From NCBI RefSeq assembly GCF_002860285.1, contig NZ_PGVF01000003.1:1-64000 (forward strand): a stretch of DNA of 64,000 nucleotides, written 5' to 3'. This document shows, in pieces, positions 37,258 to 45,128 of this stretch (the first letter of the stretch is position 1; each line of letters starts with the position of its first letter). The DNA comes from Bacillus sp. M6-12 (GTDB taxonomy: Bacteria; Bacillota; Bacilli; Bacillales; DSM-1321). Below the pieces are notes generated by a model, which saw only the letters and a list, made by a program, of their open reading frames with translations, searched no databases and had not been told where the DNA came from. The position numbers and the translations under genes are program-made.

Positions 37258-37386
37258 TTGATTTCTGCTCCAGGCGCTCTCTTTCCGCGGGCGGTTAGGG
37301 AGTCTACTCGGCGTTGTACGCCTGTGGGGTCTCCCTCAACACGCTTATCCCGCAGGAGTCTCGCACCTTCCGCTACAATCAACATA
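37258..37386. repeat. 129-bp GC-rich dispersed repeat with inverted ends (Bacillus intergenic element)
   Basis: The block begins TGTTGATT and ends AATCAACA (8-bp inverted ends). Inside it is GC-rich and strongly self-complementary, with the GCTCCAGGCGCTCTCTTTCC and CCCGCAGGAGTCTCGCACC segments of a repeat I know from many Bacillus intergenic regions. It resembles a mobile miniature (MITE/REP-like) element. It lies between the DinB-fold gene and bicupin gene 2 and could fold into a transcript-ending or RNA-stabilising hairpin. Bases 37387-37475 hold nothing else. Confidence 0.75.
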
Positions 37387-37475
37387 GTGGCAAAATCAGA
37401 AATGAACTTTAGCATAGCCTATTTATTAAAAATGATAATAATCAAAACCGTTTTTTTTTGCGATAATAGGTCTGG

Positions 37476-37979
37476 TTAAACGTTTGTATGGTTTTCATCA
37501 AATTGTTTTTGTACGCGCTTTATTTGTGTAATGTGTTTTTCTAAATGTTCAACAATAAAGTGCTCCACCAGGAAATGCATGTTCTTAACACCAAACTTTG
37601 GATTTCGGTGGGGGGCTTCAATGGACAAATCTTGTTCTTTATACTCATTGAACGCTGTCAAAACTTTATTTTTTGCCTTTCCTATTCCCTCCATAACTTC
37701 AGGGAATGACCTAGTGTGGGCTTGTCTTACCGCATCTAACCTAGCAGGATCGTCAAACCCCCTTCCCCAAGCAGCGTCTGGAGTTGAGATAACTCTGTTC
37801 AGTTCATCTACCCAGTAATTTAAAATTTCCTCAACATGGGCCAAGACTTGCACGATTGACCATTCATCCTCACTGGGCTTCCAGAATAATTTCTCATCAG
37901 AAATACCATCGACCAGTTTCGTTATTTGATCGATTTCAATTTCAATTTCAGATTTATATTGTTCGACCGTTTTACTCAT
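37476..37979 (-). CDS. DinB-fold protein, candidate thiol-dependent maleylpyruvate isomerase
   Basis: The 167-residue protein has the DinB/YfiT four-helix fold with a metal-binding His triad: His48 in VLAHVEEIL, and His145 and His149 in FIVEHLEKHI. In actinobacteria the maleylpyruvate isomerase of the gentisate pathway is a mycothiol-dependent DinB-fold protein. Bacilli use bacillithiol, whose transferases (BstA/YfiT) share this fold. The gene overlaps the FAH hydrolase gene by four bases and lies next to a gentisate-dioxygenase-like gene, exactly where an isomerase is expected. Function is inferred from fold and context. Confidence 0.8.
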   Translation of the reverse strand: MSKTVEQYKSEIEIEIDQITKLVDGISDEKLFWKPSEDEWSIVQVLAHVEEILNYWVDELNRVISTPDAAWGRGFDDPARLDAVRQAHTRSFPEVMEGIGKAKNKVLTAFNEYKEQDLSIEAPHRNPKFGVKNMHFLVEHFIVEHLEKHITQIKRVQKQFDENHTNV

Positions 37980-38926
37980 GAAATGACCACTCCTTGCTTT
38001 ATTTCTTTTACCTTATTTTCTATTGCGCCAATCTTTTCAACTTCTACTTTTACAACATCGCCATCTTTCAAAAATACTTGCGGTTGCATTGCGAAGCCTA
38101 CACCTCCTGGGGTTCCGGTGCAAATAACGTCCCCAGCTTCCAAAGTCATGATATGTGACAGAAATTCAACCAAGTATGGAACATCAAATACAAGGTTATC
38201 CGTGTTAGACTTTTGTCTAAGTTCACCGTTTACGGTTAGTGAGATATCCAATCCGGCAGGATCAGGAATTTCATCAGTTGTGACGAGCCATGGTCCCATC
38301 GGCGCGCTGCCATCAAGGTTTTTGCCCTGAAACCACTGTAATGTGCGTCTTTGCAGATCTCTTGCTGTAACATCATTAACTATCGTGTAGCCCGCAACAT
38401 AATCCAAGGCATCTTCTCTAGTTACATTTTTTGCCTTTTTTCCGATTACAAAGGAAAATTCTGCTTCATAATCCAATTGTGTAGTAATGGCAGGCAGTGG
38501 AATTTCATCATTCGGTCCATTTACAGCATTGCTGAACTTAGCGAAGACGACAGGGTGTTCAGGGATTTCCCTTTTCATTTCTAATATATGTTCTCGATAG
38601 TTATGTCCCACACAAAGGATTTTGCCGGGTTTTGTAATAGGAGCTTTGAGAGTTACATCTTTAAGATCATGAACTAATCCATTGATAGTTTCCTGATTTT
38701 CTAATGCAAATTCTATTGCCTGTTCAGCCGCTTTTTTACTCGCAGTTCCACCTGCTAGAAATTGAACACTACAAGATGGAAGCAGCGAATCTGCTATCTC
38801 CTGGCTCCGTGCAATATCCTGTCCATCCAGGGAATGTTTGTAGGAGCTATTAAGATCAATGATTCTGTTATCAATTACGGCACCTATTTTTTCTGCATTA
38901 TTATTTTGAAAAGTTACTAAACGCAA
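37976..38926 (-). CDS. FAH-family hydrolase 1, probable fumarylpyruvate hydrolase
   Basis: The 316-residue protein has the fumarylacetoacetate hydrolase fold. KILCVGHNYREHILEMKRE starts the catalytic domain, LDYEAEFSFVIGKKAKNV carries the metal-binding Glu residues, NDVTARDLQ holds the metal Asp, and GDVICTGTPGGVG closes the site. In the gentisate pathway this family cleaves fumarylpyruvate to fumarate and pyruvate. The gene's end overlaps the start of the DinB-fold gene (ATGA), so the two are translationally coupled. An AGGAGGTAA site precedes the ATG. Confidence 0.87.
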   Translation of the reverse strand: MRLVTFQNNNAEKIGAVIDNRIIDLNSSYKHSLDGQDIARSQEIADSLLPSCSVQFLAGGTASKKAAEQAIEFALENQETINGLVHDLKDVTLKAPITKPGKILCVGHNYREHILEMKREIPEHPVVFAKFSNAVNGPNDEIPLPAITTQLDYEAEFSFVIGKKAKNVTREDALDYVAGYTIVNDVTARDLQRRTLQWFQGKNLDGSAPMGPWLVTTDEIPDPAGLDISLTVNGELRQKSNTDNLVFDVPYLVEFLSHIMTLEAGDVICTGTPGGVGFAMQPQVFLKDGDVVKVEVEKIGAIENKVKEIKQGVVIS

Positions 38927-38997
38927 ATCCTTACCTCCTAAAAAACTTAGATTTGTTATCGCCTTACATGGAAAAGCAGAGGTGGTTGCACCGCCTC

Positions 38998-39213
38998 TTA
39001 ACTACTCTTTTCTTTTTTTAAATACCAGGAGTTTCGGTTATTAATAACCTTACCTTCCTTACGCAGTTTTCTTAAGCTAGAGGAAATATGAGACTCAATG
39101 TTCATATATTCATTCTGATGTATATTATTCTTGCAAAATTTTAGAACTTTTTGATAACTGGCACCCGGATTATTAATTAAATATCCTTCTATTAGCCCGA
39201 AAGTCGAAGACAT
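38998..39213 (-). CDS. Small winged-helix-like protein (71 aa)
   Basis: The 71 residues look like a compact winged helix: an N-terminal helix (GLIEGYLINN), a central helix, then SSSLRKLRKEGKVINNRNSWYL, which reads as a recognition helix plus a wing. An AAAGGAGATGTTGGG site precedes the ATG. I do not recognise a family. Its place just upstream of the FAH/DinB/bicupin genes, in the same direction, makes it a possible small regulator of that group, but nothing proves this. Confidence 0.6.
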   Translation of the reverse strand: MSSTFGLIEGYLINNPGASYQKVLKFCKNNIHQNEYMNIESHISSSLRKLRKEGKVINNRNSWYLKKEKSS

Positions 39214-39238
39214 CCCAACATCTCCTTTACTTAAAAAT

Positions 39239-39312
39239 TTAAACGCTTACAAAACTTCCTGGATATAGTGATGACTAACCATAGGAAAATCCGTAAGCGT
39301 TTTTTGGTAAAA
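39239..39312 (-). terminator. Long terminator hairpin after flavin monooxygenase 2
   Basis: On the minus strand AAACGCTTAC-GGATTTTCC pairs with GGAAGTTTT-GTAAGCGTTT across a loop of about 24 bases; AAATTTTT follows. The first base of the lower arm superficially resembles a cre site. Confidence 0.65.
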
Positions 39313-39324
39313 AGGTAATTCTTA

Positions 39325-40407
39325 TTAATTAGTGACTAAGTTTTGCTCTATTTGCGGAAAATGCGGCAGAACATGCTTCGCAAAGCGTTCCATCGACTTC
39401 AATGTTTCCTTATGGCTTAAACCGCCAAAATCGAAGTATACAATGACTTCCTCAAGGCCTGTTTGTTCGACCTTTTTAAGTTCATTAACTACATAGTCTG
39501 CGTCTCCCACAATGATGCTCTTCGAACCTAAATCTTCCGTTTTCATATCTTTCAATTTTTGAACAATATCAACAAAATAACGGATATGAGGTGGAGCTGT
39601 TGTAGGATCATCTGGAAATGCCGGTAAAATTCCCTTGAAGTACTTCAGCATTCTTTGCTTAGTCTTCTCAGTTTCATCATGGGACTCCGTTACATTGATG
39701 AAATAAGAACATCTTGCTTGCTTTCCTTCAAAGCCATGCTTTTTTGATTCCTCTTTAAATGTTGATACAGCATTGTCAAGGCTGCCAAATACCATGGATG
39801 CTGCAAATGGCGCAAAAATTACATTATCACCCATTTCAGCTGCTTTGAGCAATGAAGGAGCGCTAAATGAAGCTACATACATTGGCACGTATGGGTCTTG
39901 TACTGGTCTTGGTGTAATTGGTTCTATATCGAAATTATAGAATTTTCCTCTATAGGAAATGTCCTCATTCGTAGTCCAAAGTTTTTTCATAATATCCAAT
40001 TGTTCAAAGAAGATATCACGGCTATCGTTAAAGTCTACACCGAAAGCATCATACTCCCGTTTATCGTACCCTCGTCCAGCTGAAAAGATCGCACGGCCAT
40101 TACTCAAAAGATCAAGCAAAGCATACTCTTCTGCCATACGGATTGGATGGTTTAATGGAAGTACTACAGTTGCTGGAGCCAGCTGAATTTTTTTCGTTTT
40201 CGCAGCGATGTACGTCAGAAATTGGGATGGCGATGGCAATACACCAAATACACTAAAGTGATGTTCAGGTACCCACAGAGAATTAAATCCTAATTCTTCT
40301 GCATAGAGGGATTGTTCTGTTAAATCCAAAATCATCTGGTTTGGATCTTTTCTTTCTGCTCCATAAGCAACCGGGTTATCAGTCAGTGTAAAATAACCAA
40401 ACTTCAT
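39325..40407 (-). CDS. LLM-class flavin-dependent oxidoreductase 2
   Basis: The 360-residue luciferase-like monooxygenase has MKFGYFTLTDNPVAYG, FNSLWVPEHHFSVFGVLPSP, LLSNGRAIFSAGRGYDKREYD, and the YKGKFY-type RGKFYNFDIEPITPRPVQ region. It is distinct from copies 1 and 3 but similar in length. A GAAGAGGTGAAATT site precedes the ATG. It has its own strong promoter with a palindromic operator (40439-40500), so it is transcribed separately from EamA. It probably hydroxylates a ring compound using FMNH2; no reductase gene is in the window. Confidence 0.87.
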   Translation of the reverse strand: MKFGYFTLTDNPVAYGAERKDPNQMILDLTEQSLYAEELGFNSLWVPEHHFSVFGVLPSPSQFLTYIAAKTKKIQLAPATVVLPLNHPIRMAEEYALLDLLSNGRAIFSAGRGYDKREYDAFGVDFNDSRDIFFEQLDIMKKLWTTNEDISYRGKFYNFDIEPITPRPVQDPYVPMYVASFSAPSLLKAAEMGDNVIFAPFAASMVFGSLDNAVSTFKEESKKHGFEGKQARCSYFINVTESHDETEKTKQRMLKYFKGILPAFPDDPTTAPPHIRYFVDIVQKLKDMKTEDLGSKSIIVGDADYVVNELKKVEQTGLEEVIVYFDFGGLSHKETLKSMERFAKHVLPHFPQIEQNLVTN

Positions 40408-40438
40408 AATTTCACCTCTTCTAATTTGTTTACTAATC

Positions 40439-40500
40439 GTGAATTGAATTCACTATTTAGAACTTATCTATAGTTTATATTTTCATTAATTTTCTGTCAA
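40439..40500 (-). promoter_or_regulatory. Promoter and palindromic operator of flavin monooxygenase 2
   Basis: On the minus strand TTGACA (40495-40500) and TAAACT (40472-40477) are 17 bp apart. The perfect palindrome GTGAATT-G-AATTCAC (40439-40453) lies about 12 to 26 bases beyond the expected start site. It matches the palindrome at 34471-34485 at 13 of 15 positions and in the same relative place, a roadblock-type repressor site. Confidence 0.72.
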
Positions 40501-40518
40501 TACTAATAATTCGAAAAA

Positions 40519-41475
40519 TTAGTTAATCTTGACTTTTCTTTCCTCCGTTCTCAATTCCTTACTCCTATTTTTAAATAATTGGGCATTTGTTGAAACTACT
40601 ATTCCAGAAAGAATAATCATGGTAGCTATAAAGTGATGGACTGTATACTGTTCTCCAAGTATAACAGCGATTATAGAGGCAAAAACAACTACCAAGTGGT
40701 AATAATTAGCAGCCTTGGCCGGTCCGACCTGCATTACGCCCCTGTTCCAGCAAATAAACGAAATGATGCTTGGAAAGACACCAAGGTACAACAATTTGGC
40801 CCACATTAAGCTGGAAATATTGCCTATACTAAAGGGTATAATGAACGATTCAATGATAGATATGGGCATAAGGACGATTACACCGACACATAAAGTAACG
40901 AACAATGTAGTATTTTTCGGTAGAAGGGCTCCCCATTTCTTTAATAGCACGGAATAACCAGACCAGCTTAGCACTGCCAATAAAACGATAAAATCTCCAA
41001 TATTAAACTGTAAGCTAAATATTCTGGTAATATCACCTTGAGTTATTACCCACAAAACACCAATCGTTGAAAGAATAATACCGAGGTATTGCAATTTGAG
41101 GATTTTCTCATTTAAAAATACAGCAGTTAAAACAACCATAATGATTGGACTTATGGAATTTATGAGTGATGCATTAATAGAAGACGTGTATTGGACAGCA
41201 ATATATAAAAATGTATTAAATCCTACAACACTTGTAAGTGAAAGCATACTCATTTTTTTCCAGTGGTGTTTAATTCCTTCGCGGTGAGCCACCACTTCCT
41301 TCCTTACCAGTGGAAAGAATAGCAAAGTGGCGATTGTCCATCTTATAAAAGCTAATAAGACGGGTGGGATTGTCGACACTAAGTCGCTGCCTAAAGGAAA
41401 ATTGCTTCCCCAAAAAATTGTAGCAATCACTAATATCAATATTGGCTGCTGTGTTAATTTAGAAATACCATACAT
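40519..41475 (-). CDS. EamA/DMT-family transporter
   Basis: The 318-residue protein has ten membrane helices in two EamA repeats, with TIFWGSNFPLGSDLVSTIPP at helix 1, VQYTSSINASLINSISPIIMVVL (helix 3-4) and a C-terminal basic tail. It is only moderately like the EamA protein at 12786. It lies between the flavin monooxygenase 2 gene and the sodium:solute symporter genes. It could export a pathway intermediate or an amino-acid-like compound; the substrate is unknown. Confidence 0.85.
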   Translation of the reverse strand: MYGISKLTQQPILILVIATIFWGSNFPLGSDLVSTIPPVLLAFIRWTIATLLFFPLVRKEVVAHREGIKHHWKKMSMLSLTSVVGFNTFLYIAVQYTSSINASLINSISPIIMVVLTAVFLNEKILKLQYLGIILSTIGVLWVITQGDITRIFSLQFNIGDFIVLLAVLSWSGYSVLLKKWGALLPKNTTLFVTLCVGVIVLMPISIIESFIIPFSIGNISSLMWAKLLYLGVFPSIISFICWNRGVMQVGPAKAANYYHLVVVFASIIAVILGEQYTVHHFIATMIILSGIVVSTNAQLFKNRSKELRTEERKVKIN

Positions 41476-41511
41476 CCCCTCAATCCTCCATTTATTACAG
41501 TCCTTCTTTTT

Positions 41512-41544
41512 AAAAAAAAAACTCCCTTTTGATCTCAGGGAGTG
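41512..41544 (-). terminator. Rho-independent terminator of the SSS symporter operon
   Basis: Minus-strand stem ACTCCCT / AGGGAGT with a GAGATCAAA loop, followed by ten T; it lies 148 bases past the symporter stop. Bases 41545-41691 hold nothing else. Confidence 0.88.
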
Positions 41545-41691
41545 TTATTGGACCAGGCCGGCGTTTTCGCGATTGCTTCATTTACTACAGTTCAAGACAT
41601 AGTAAGTAATATTTTTCAAAGAATAAACCCAAGCTGCATATTTATAATATATATGTATTTATTATGAGTCTGCCGCTTAGCTTGATTTATA

Positions 41692-43248
41692 TTATAATGC
41701 TACGTCTTGTGGAGGATCCTTTTGTAATTCTTTTTTCTTGTATATCTTATCCAGGAAAGCGAACTGCTCATCTGCTTTCTCATTTACTTGTTTTGGTGTA
41801 ACTAAAGTCACGACAACCATAACAACAAATGCAGTAATCATCACTGGGACAACTGGATCGAATCCATAGCGTGGCATTGTGGCTACAATATTCTGCGCAA
41901 AAGGACTATTTGGGAAAAGTGTTGTTGCAAAATATAGCGGAACCAGAATTAAACCTGAAACTACTGATGCAATGGCACCTTGTTTATTTAGGCGTTTCCA
42001 ATACATAGCGGCAACTAAAACCGGTGCTAGGGCTGATGTGCCCGTAAAGGATAATGCAGCTAATTGGAATACGGTTGCAGGCTGCAGCAATGAGAAAATA
42101 TAGGAAATGGCTAAAACGATAATAACAAATGCTTTGCCCCATTTAAGAGCAGACTTGTCGTCCATATTAAATCTTGTTTTAAGGATATCATTGGAGAATA
42201 AACTGGCTACTGTAAGAGTTTGTGCATCCATCGTCGACATTACGATAGCTAGCAATGCGATTACTGCAAAAGCAAACATCCCGATTGGAAGATATTCCCC
42301 TGTTAACATGAATAAAATATTATCCGATGTTTTAGGATCTAAACCAGGCATTAGTCCAGCACCCCAGAAACCAATGATACATGCTGGCACCCATGTAAAA
42401 AGGATTCCCCATGGATATAATATAGAAGTCTTTCGAAGTGCATTTGCATTCTTCGCTACCATGAATCGAATATAAATATGAGGCATACTGAAAATACAGA
42501 TGGAAAAGAGCAATAATTGACTGAACATCGTTTTCCAGTTATATACAGCAGCATTTTCACGATGCAGCAAAGCTTCATTAGTAGCTCTGATCTTTTCTAT
42601 TATGGCATCTGGCCCGCCAGCCTTGATACTGATCCAAATAGTTGCAGTAAAAAGGAAAACGATAAAAACTACTACTTGAGAGACGTTCGTATAAGCCGTC
42701 CCTTTCATACCACCGCCCCAAACATAGTAACCGACTATAGCTGTTACAAGTAAGGATCCTGCCCAAAAAGGAATGACGCCGCCCGTAAAGTTAGCGAAGG
42801 CTGCCCCCGCCCCTATTTGACCTGTAGTAATATATGGCAGCGTATAGATAATGAATACTACAAAAACTAGAATAGATAGTAAAGGGCTCCTAAAACGAGC
42901 TTCAACATACTCTGTAGGTGTATAGTAATTAAATTTTTTCCCTAAAGCCCATACTCTTGCACCAAAAATGTACGGAAATAAAGATATGGTTAGTACAGCC
43001 CCACCCATGATAAGCCCATACATTCCTGCTCCTGCACGGTATGCGGCACCAGCCATCCCAAGCATAACGAATGCCGACATATTCGTTCCCAATATCGCAC
43101 AAAACAATACAAAGGTGTTAACACCACGATTTGCTAAATAGTAATCACCTTCATCGCCCGACGTTTTTCTTTGTGAATACCATCCAATCCAGATCATTAG
43201 CCCCATATAAAGGACTACAGCTATAATCAGTACGGTCAACCTATCCAT
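41692..43248 (-). CDS. Sodium:solute symporter (SSS family)
   Basis: The 518-residue protein has about 13 membrane helices and is a Na+-driven symporter of the PutP/PanF superfamily. Features are GWYSQRKTSGDEGDYYLANR after helix 1, NMSAFVMLGMAGAAYRAG, WALGKKFNYYTPTEYVEARF and AIVMSTMDAQTLTVASLFSND, the Na+-binding helix 8 region with Ser/Thr. It is preceded by a DUF3311 gene (26 bases), a usual partner of such symporters. In this cluster it probably takes up an aromatic or organic acid. A cre site upstream suggests glucose repression. Confidence 0.93.
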   Translation of the reverse strand: MDRLTVLIIAVVLYMGLMIWIGWYSQRKTSGDEGDYYLANRGVNTFVLFCAILGTNMSAFVMLGMAGAAYRAGAGMYGLIMGGAVLTISLFPYIFGARVWALGKKFNYYTPTEYVEARFRSPLLSILVFVVFIIYTLPYITTGQIGAGAAFANFTGGVIPFWAGSLLVTAIVGYYVWGGGMKGTAYTNVSQVVVFIVFLFTATIWISIKAGGPDAIIEKIRATNEALLHRENAAVYNWKTMFSQLLLFSICIFSMPHIYIRFMVAKNANALRKTSILYPWGILFTWVPACIIGFWGAGLMPGLDPKTSDNILFMLTGEYLPIGMFAFAVIALLAIVMSTMDAQTLTVASLFSNDILKTRFNMDDKSALKWGKAFVIIVLAISYIFSLLQPATVFQLAALSFTGTSALAPVLVAAMYWKRLNKQGAIASVVSGLILVPLYFATTLFPNSPFAQNIVATMPRYGFDPVVPVMITAFVVMVVVTLVTPKQVNEKADEQFAFLDKIYKKKELQKDPPQDVAL

Positions 43249-43274
43249 GTTTTCACCTCGCGTGGTTATAAATA

Positions 43275-43484
43275 TTAATCTTCAAATGATTCAGGGATAT
43301 CAGGCCAAATCCAGTGATAGACGAGATACAGGAAAGGCACAGATAACAGACCGTATAAAACTTTACCCCATAAAGAATAAGGTGTTCCCAAAATGATCGG
43401 ATCCACTTTATCAAACCAATATAGGTCAAAGTGCAATAGAATATAGACTGCACAAGCAACATAACCCCAATAACGCTTTGACAT
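43275..43484 (-). CDS. DUF3311 small membrane protein, symporter partner
   Basis: About 69 residues with two membrane helices (GYVACAVYILLHFDLYWF and KVLYGLLSVPFLYLVYHWIW) and the conserved WPD near the end are typical of DUF3311, normally encoded just upstream of a sodium:solute symporter, as here. The start is the ATG at 43482-43484 behind GGGAGGTGAAAATC; a GTG three codons earlier overlaps that site. It probably helps assembly or stability of the symporter (family inference). Confidence 0.88.
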   Translation of the reverse strand: MSKRYWGYVACAVYILLHFDLYWFDKVDPIILGTPYSLWGKVLYGLLSVPFLYLVYHWIWPDIPESFED

Positions 43485-43596
43485 GATTTTCACCTCCCTT
43501 CATCAATTGTTTCTCATTTTTTTTGCAACATCATGGAGCCCTGTTGCGATCAAGCATGCGGCCAAAATACTAACATGAAAAATGGGTGAAAAATAA

Positions 43597-43610
43597 TGTA
43601 AACGCTGTCA
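43597..43610 (-). promoter_or_regulatory. Catabolite response element (cre) upstream of the DUF3311-SSS operon
   Basis: TGTAAACGCTGTCA matches the cre consensus TGNAANCGNWWNCA at all but one position. It lies 113 bases before the DUF3311 start, in a 480-base intergenic region that is otherwise A/T-rich and without a gene. CcpA binding here would repress uptake when preferred sugars are present. Confidence 0.65.
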
Positions 43611-43968
43611 AAATAGTGTTTTAATTCACCAATGGTAAACCGAATTTATTATTAATAACTTGTAAATAGAATTTATCATATTAAATTACAGCCAGTCAAT
43701 GAAGTTTTTGTAATTATGAAAAAATTTTTAATAATTAAAATACTAAAAAATATATTTTCTTCCCATTTTCGCTACTGATTAAAAATATTCCTGCAAGTAA
43801 ACGCATTTTCCTTATACAATAACAAATAAAATATTAAGCAGGTGGGTTATCAGGATAATTAATTGCTAGCTTTGGTGCTATAAAAAAATGACCGGCTCTG
43901 ATGCTGCCTGCCAGCAAATCATCGAAGCATGTTTGCTCGATATGTCGTCGAAGGGTAATTTTCTATGC

Positions 43969-44002
43969 AAAAAAGAGAATTAGTTTAACTAATCCTCTCT
44001 CT
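43969..44002 (-). terminator. Rho-independent terminator of the bicupin 3 operon
   Basis: Minus-strand stem AGAGAGGATTAGTT / AACTAATTCTCT followed by TTTTTTGC, just past the stop of bicupin gene 3. Confidence 0.88.
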
Positions 44003-44010
44003 AACATAAA

Positions 44011-45111
44011 TTATAATAAAGGTTTAAACACTTCAGTGACTTCTTGGAAACCATTATTTGCACTATATTCTTCTTCTCTCTCAAAATCGAAAGCATCCAT
44101 GATTGGCAGGTCATTAGTTGAAAATAAAATGGCGTCTTCTGATTCGGAAATATTCACATGTTCATGCCACGTCCAGGATGGAACAGCAAAAAAGTCACCT
44201 TCCGACCAGTCGAATCTAACTCCATTCATTATTGTATAACCCTTACCTTTAAACGCATGGTATACACTGCTATGGACATGCCGATGTGCTATACCATGGA
44301 ACTTGGGAGGGAGTTTTTGCATTCTGGCCCCTATGCGATTGTTCGCATCTTTCCCCGTGGTCGGGTTGATATACTCTACTGCATACCCATCACTTGAATC
44401 GGGTTCCAGTTCACTTAATCCGTCTAAACTCTTCTTTGTTTGTTCCCATTTATAACGTCCTAATGGTGCAATGCTTGGCTTACGCTGATTTATCGGCCTT
44501 ACCATACCTCCATTGAATCGTTTGGAGCTATAGTTGTCCGGCACAGTCAGTACTTGCTGCTTCTCTGGATAAAATTCGGTAAAGCATACATTCATAAACA
44601 ATGTAAACGGAACGTCCAAGCAATCCATCCACAAAACGGTTTCTTGTCCATTGTTAGTATGGTCATGCCAGGTCCATGTAGGAGTTATTAAATAATCACC
44701 AGGTTCAAATTTATTTTTTTCCCCATTGACCCTGCCTTCAGCTCCTTCTCCTTGCATGATGAAGCGGATGGCTGTAGTTGTATGCCGATGTGATGGAGCA
44801 ATCTCACCGGGCTTGACTGCCTGGACAGCCGCATAAAGCGTTTGGGTTGCTCCTCCCCAGCCGTGAGGATTTAAATCCCTCATGCCTGGATTAATGAGGA
44901 ACACTGCGCGTCGGTCAGCCCCATTTCCGACTTCAAGCAGGTCTTCTGCAATTTCGAGATTCTTTTGTATCAGTTCTTTTTTCCAGAGATACGGGATAGG
45001 CTTCGCTTTTGGTTCAATTGTATTCAATTGGTGTATCGAAGACCAAAGTGGCCCCAGATTTTCGCTTTCCAACTTTTTATGAAATTCTGATAGCTCATCA
45101 GACACTTGCAT
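44011..45111 (-). CDS. Gentisate 1,2-dioxygenase-like bicupin 3
   Basis: About 366 residues form two cupins. The N-terminal site is in PSHRHTTTAIRFIMQGEG and TWHDHTN. The C-terminal site is in HGIAHRHVHSSVYHAFKGKG and TWHEHVN. The start is the ATG at 45109-45111 behind GGGAGGGGTTTCA. It follows FAH-family gene 2 by 17 bases, so this copy has its own hydrolase. The pair probably cleaves a different (substituted) gentisate or salicylate and the resulting oxo-acid. The IclR gene is divergent just upstream of the pair. Confidence 0.87.
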   Translation of the reverse strand: MQVSDELSEFHKKLESENLGPLWSSIHQLNTIEPKAKPIPYLWKKELIQKNLEIAEDLLEVGNGADRRAVFLINPGMRDLNPHGWGGATQTLYAAVQAVKPGEIAPSHRHTTTAIRFIMQGEGAEGRVNGEKNKFEPGDYLITPTWTWHDHTNNGQETVLWMDCLDVPFTLFMNVCFTEFYPEKQQVLTVPDNYSSKRFNGGMVRPINQRKPSIAPLGRYKWEQTKKSLDGLSELEPDSSDGYAVEYINPTTGKDANNRIGARMQKLPPKFHGIAHRHVHSSVYHAFKGKGYTIMNGVRFDWSEGDFFAVPSWTWHEHVNISESEDAILFSTNDLPIMDAFDFEREEEYSANNGFQEVTEVFKPLL

Positions 45112-45128
45112 TGAAACCCCTCCCGTTA

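Noticed and set aside
39238-39251. A cre-like sequence (TTTAAACGCTTACA) upstream of the 71-aa gene.
   Set aside because: It is one arm of a perfect terminator hairpin with the arm at about 39290-39302, which explains it better than CcpA binding.
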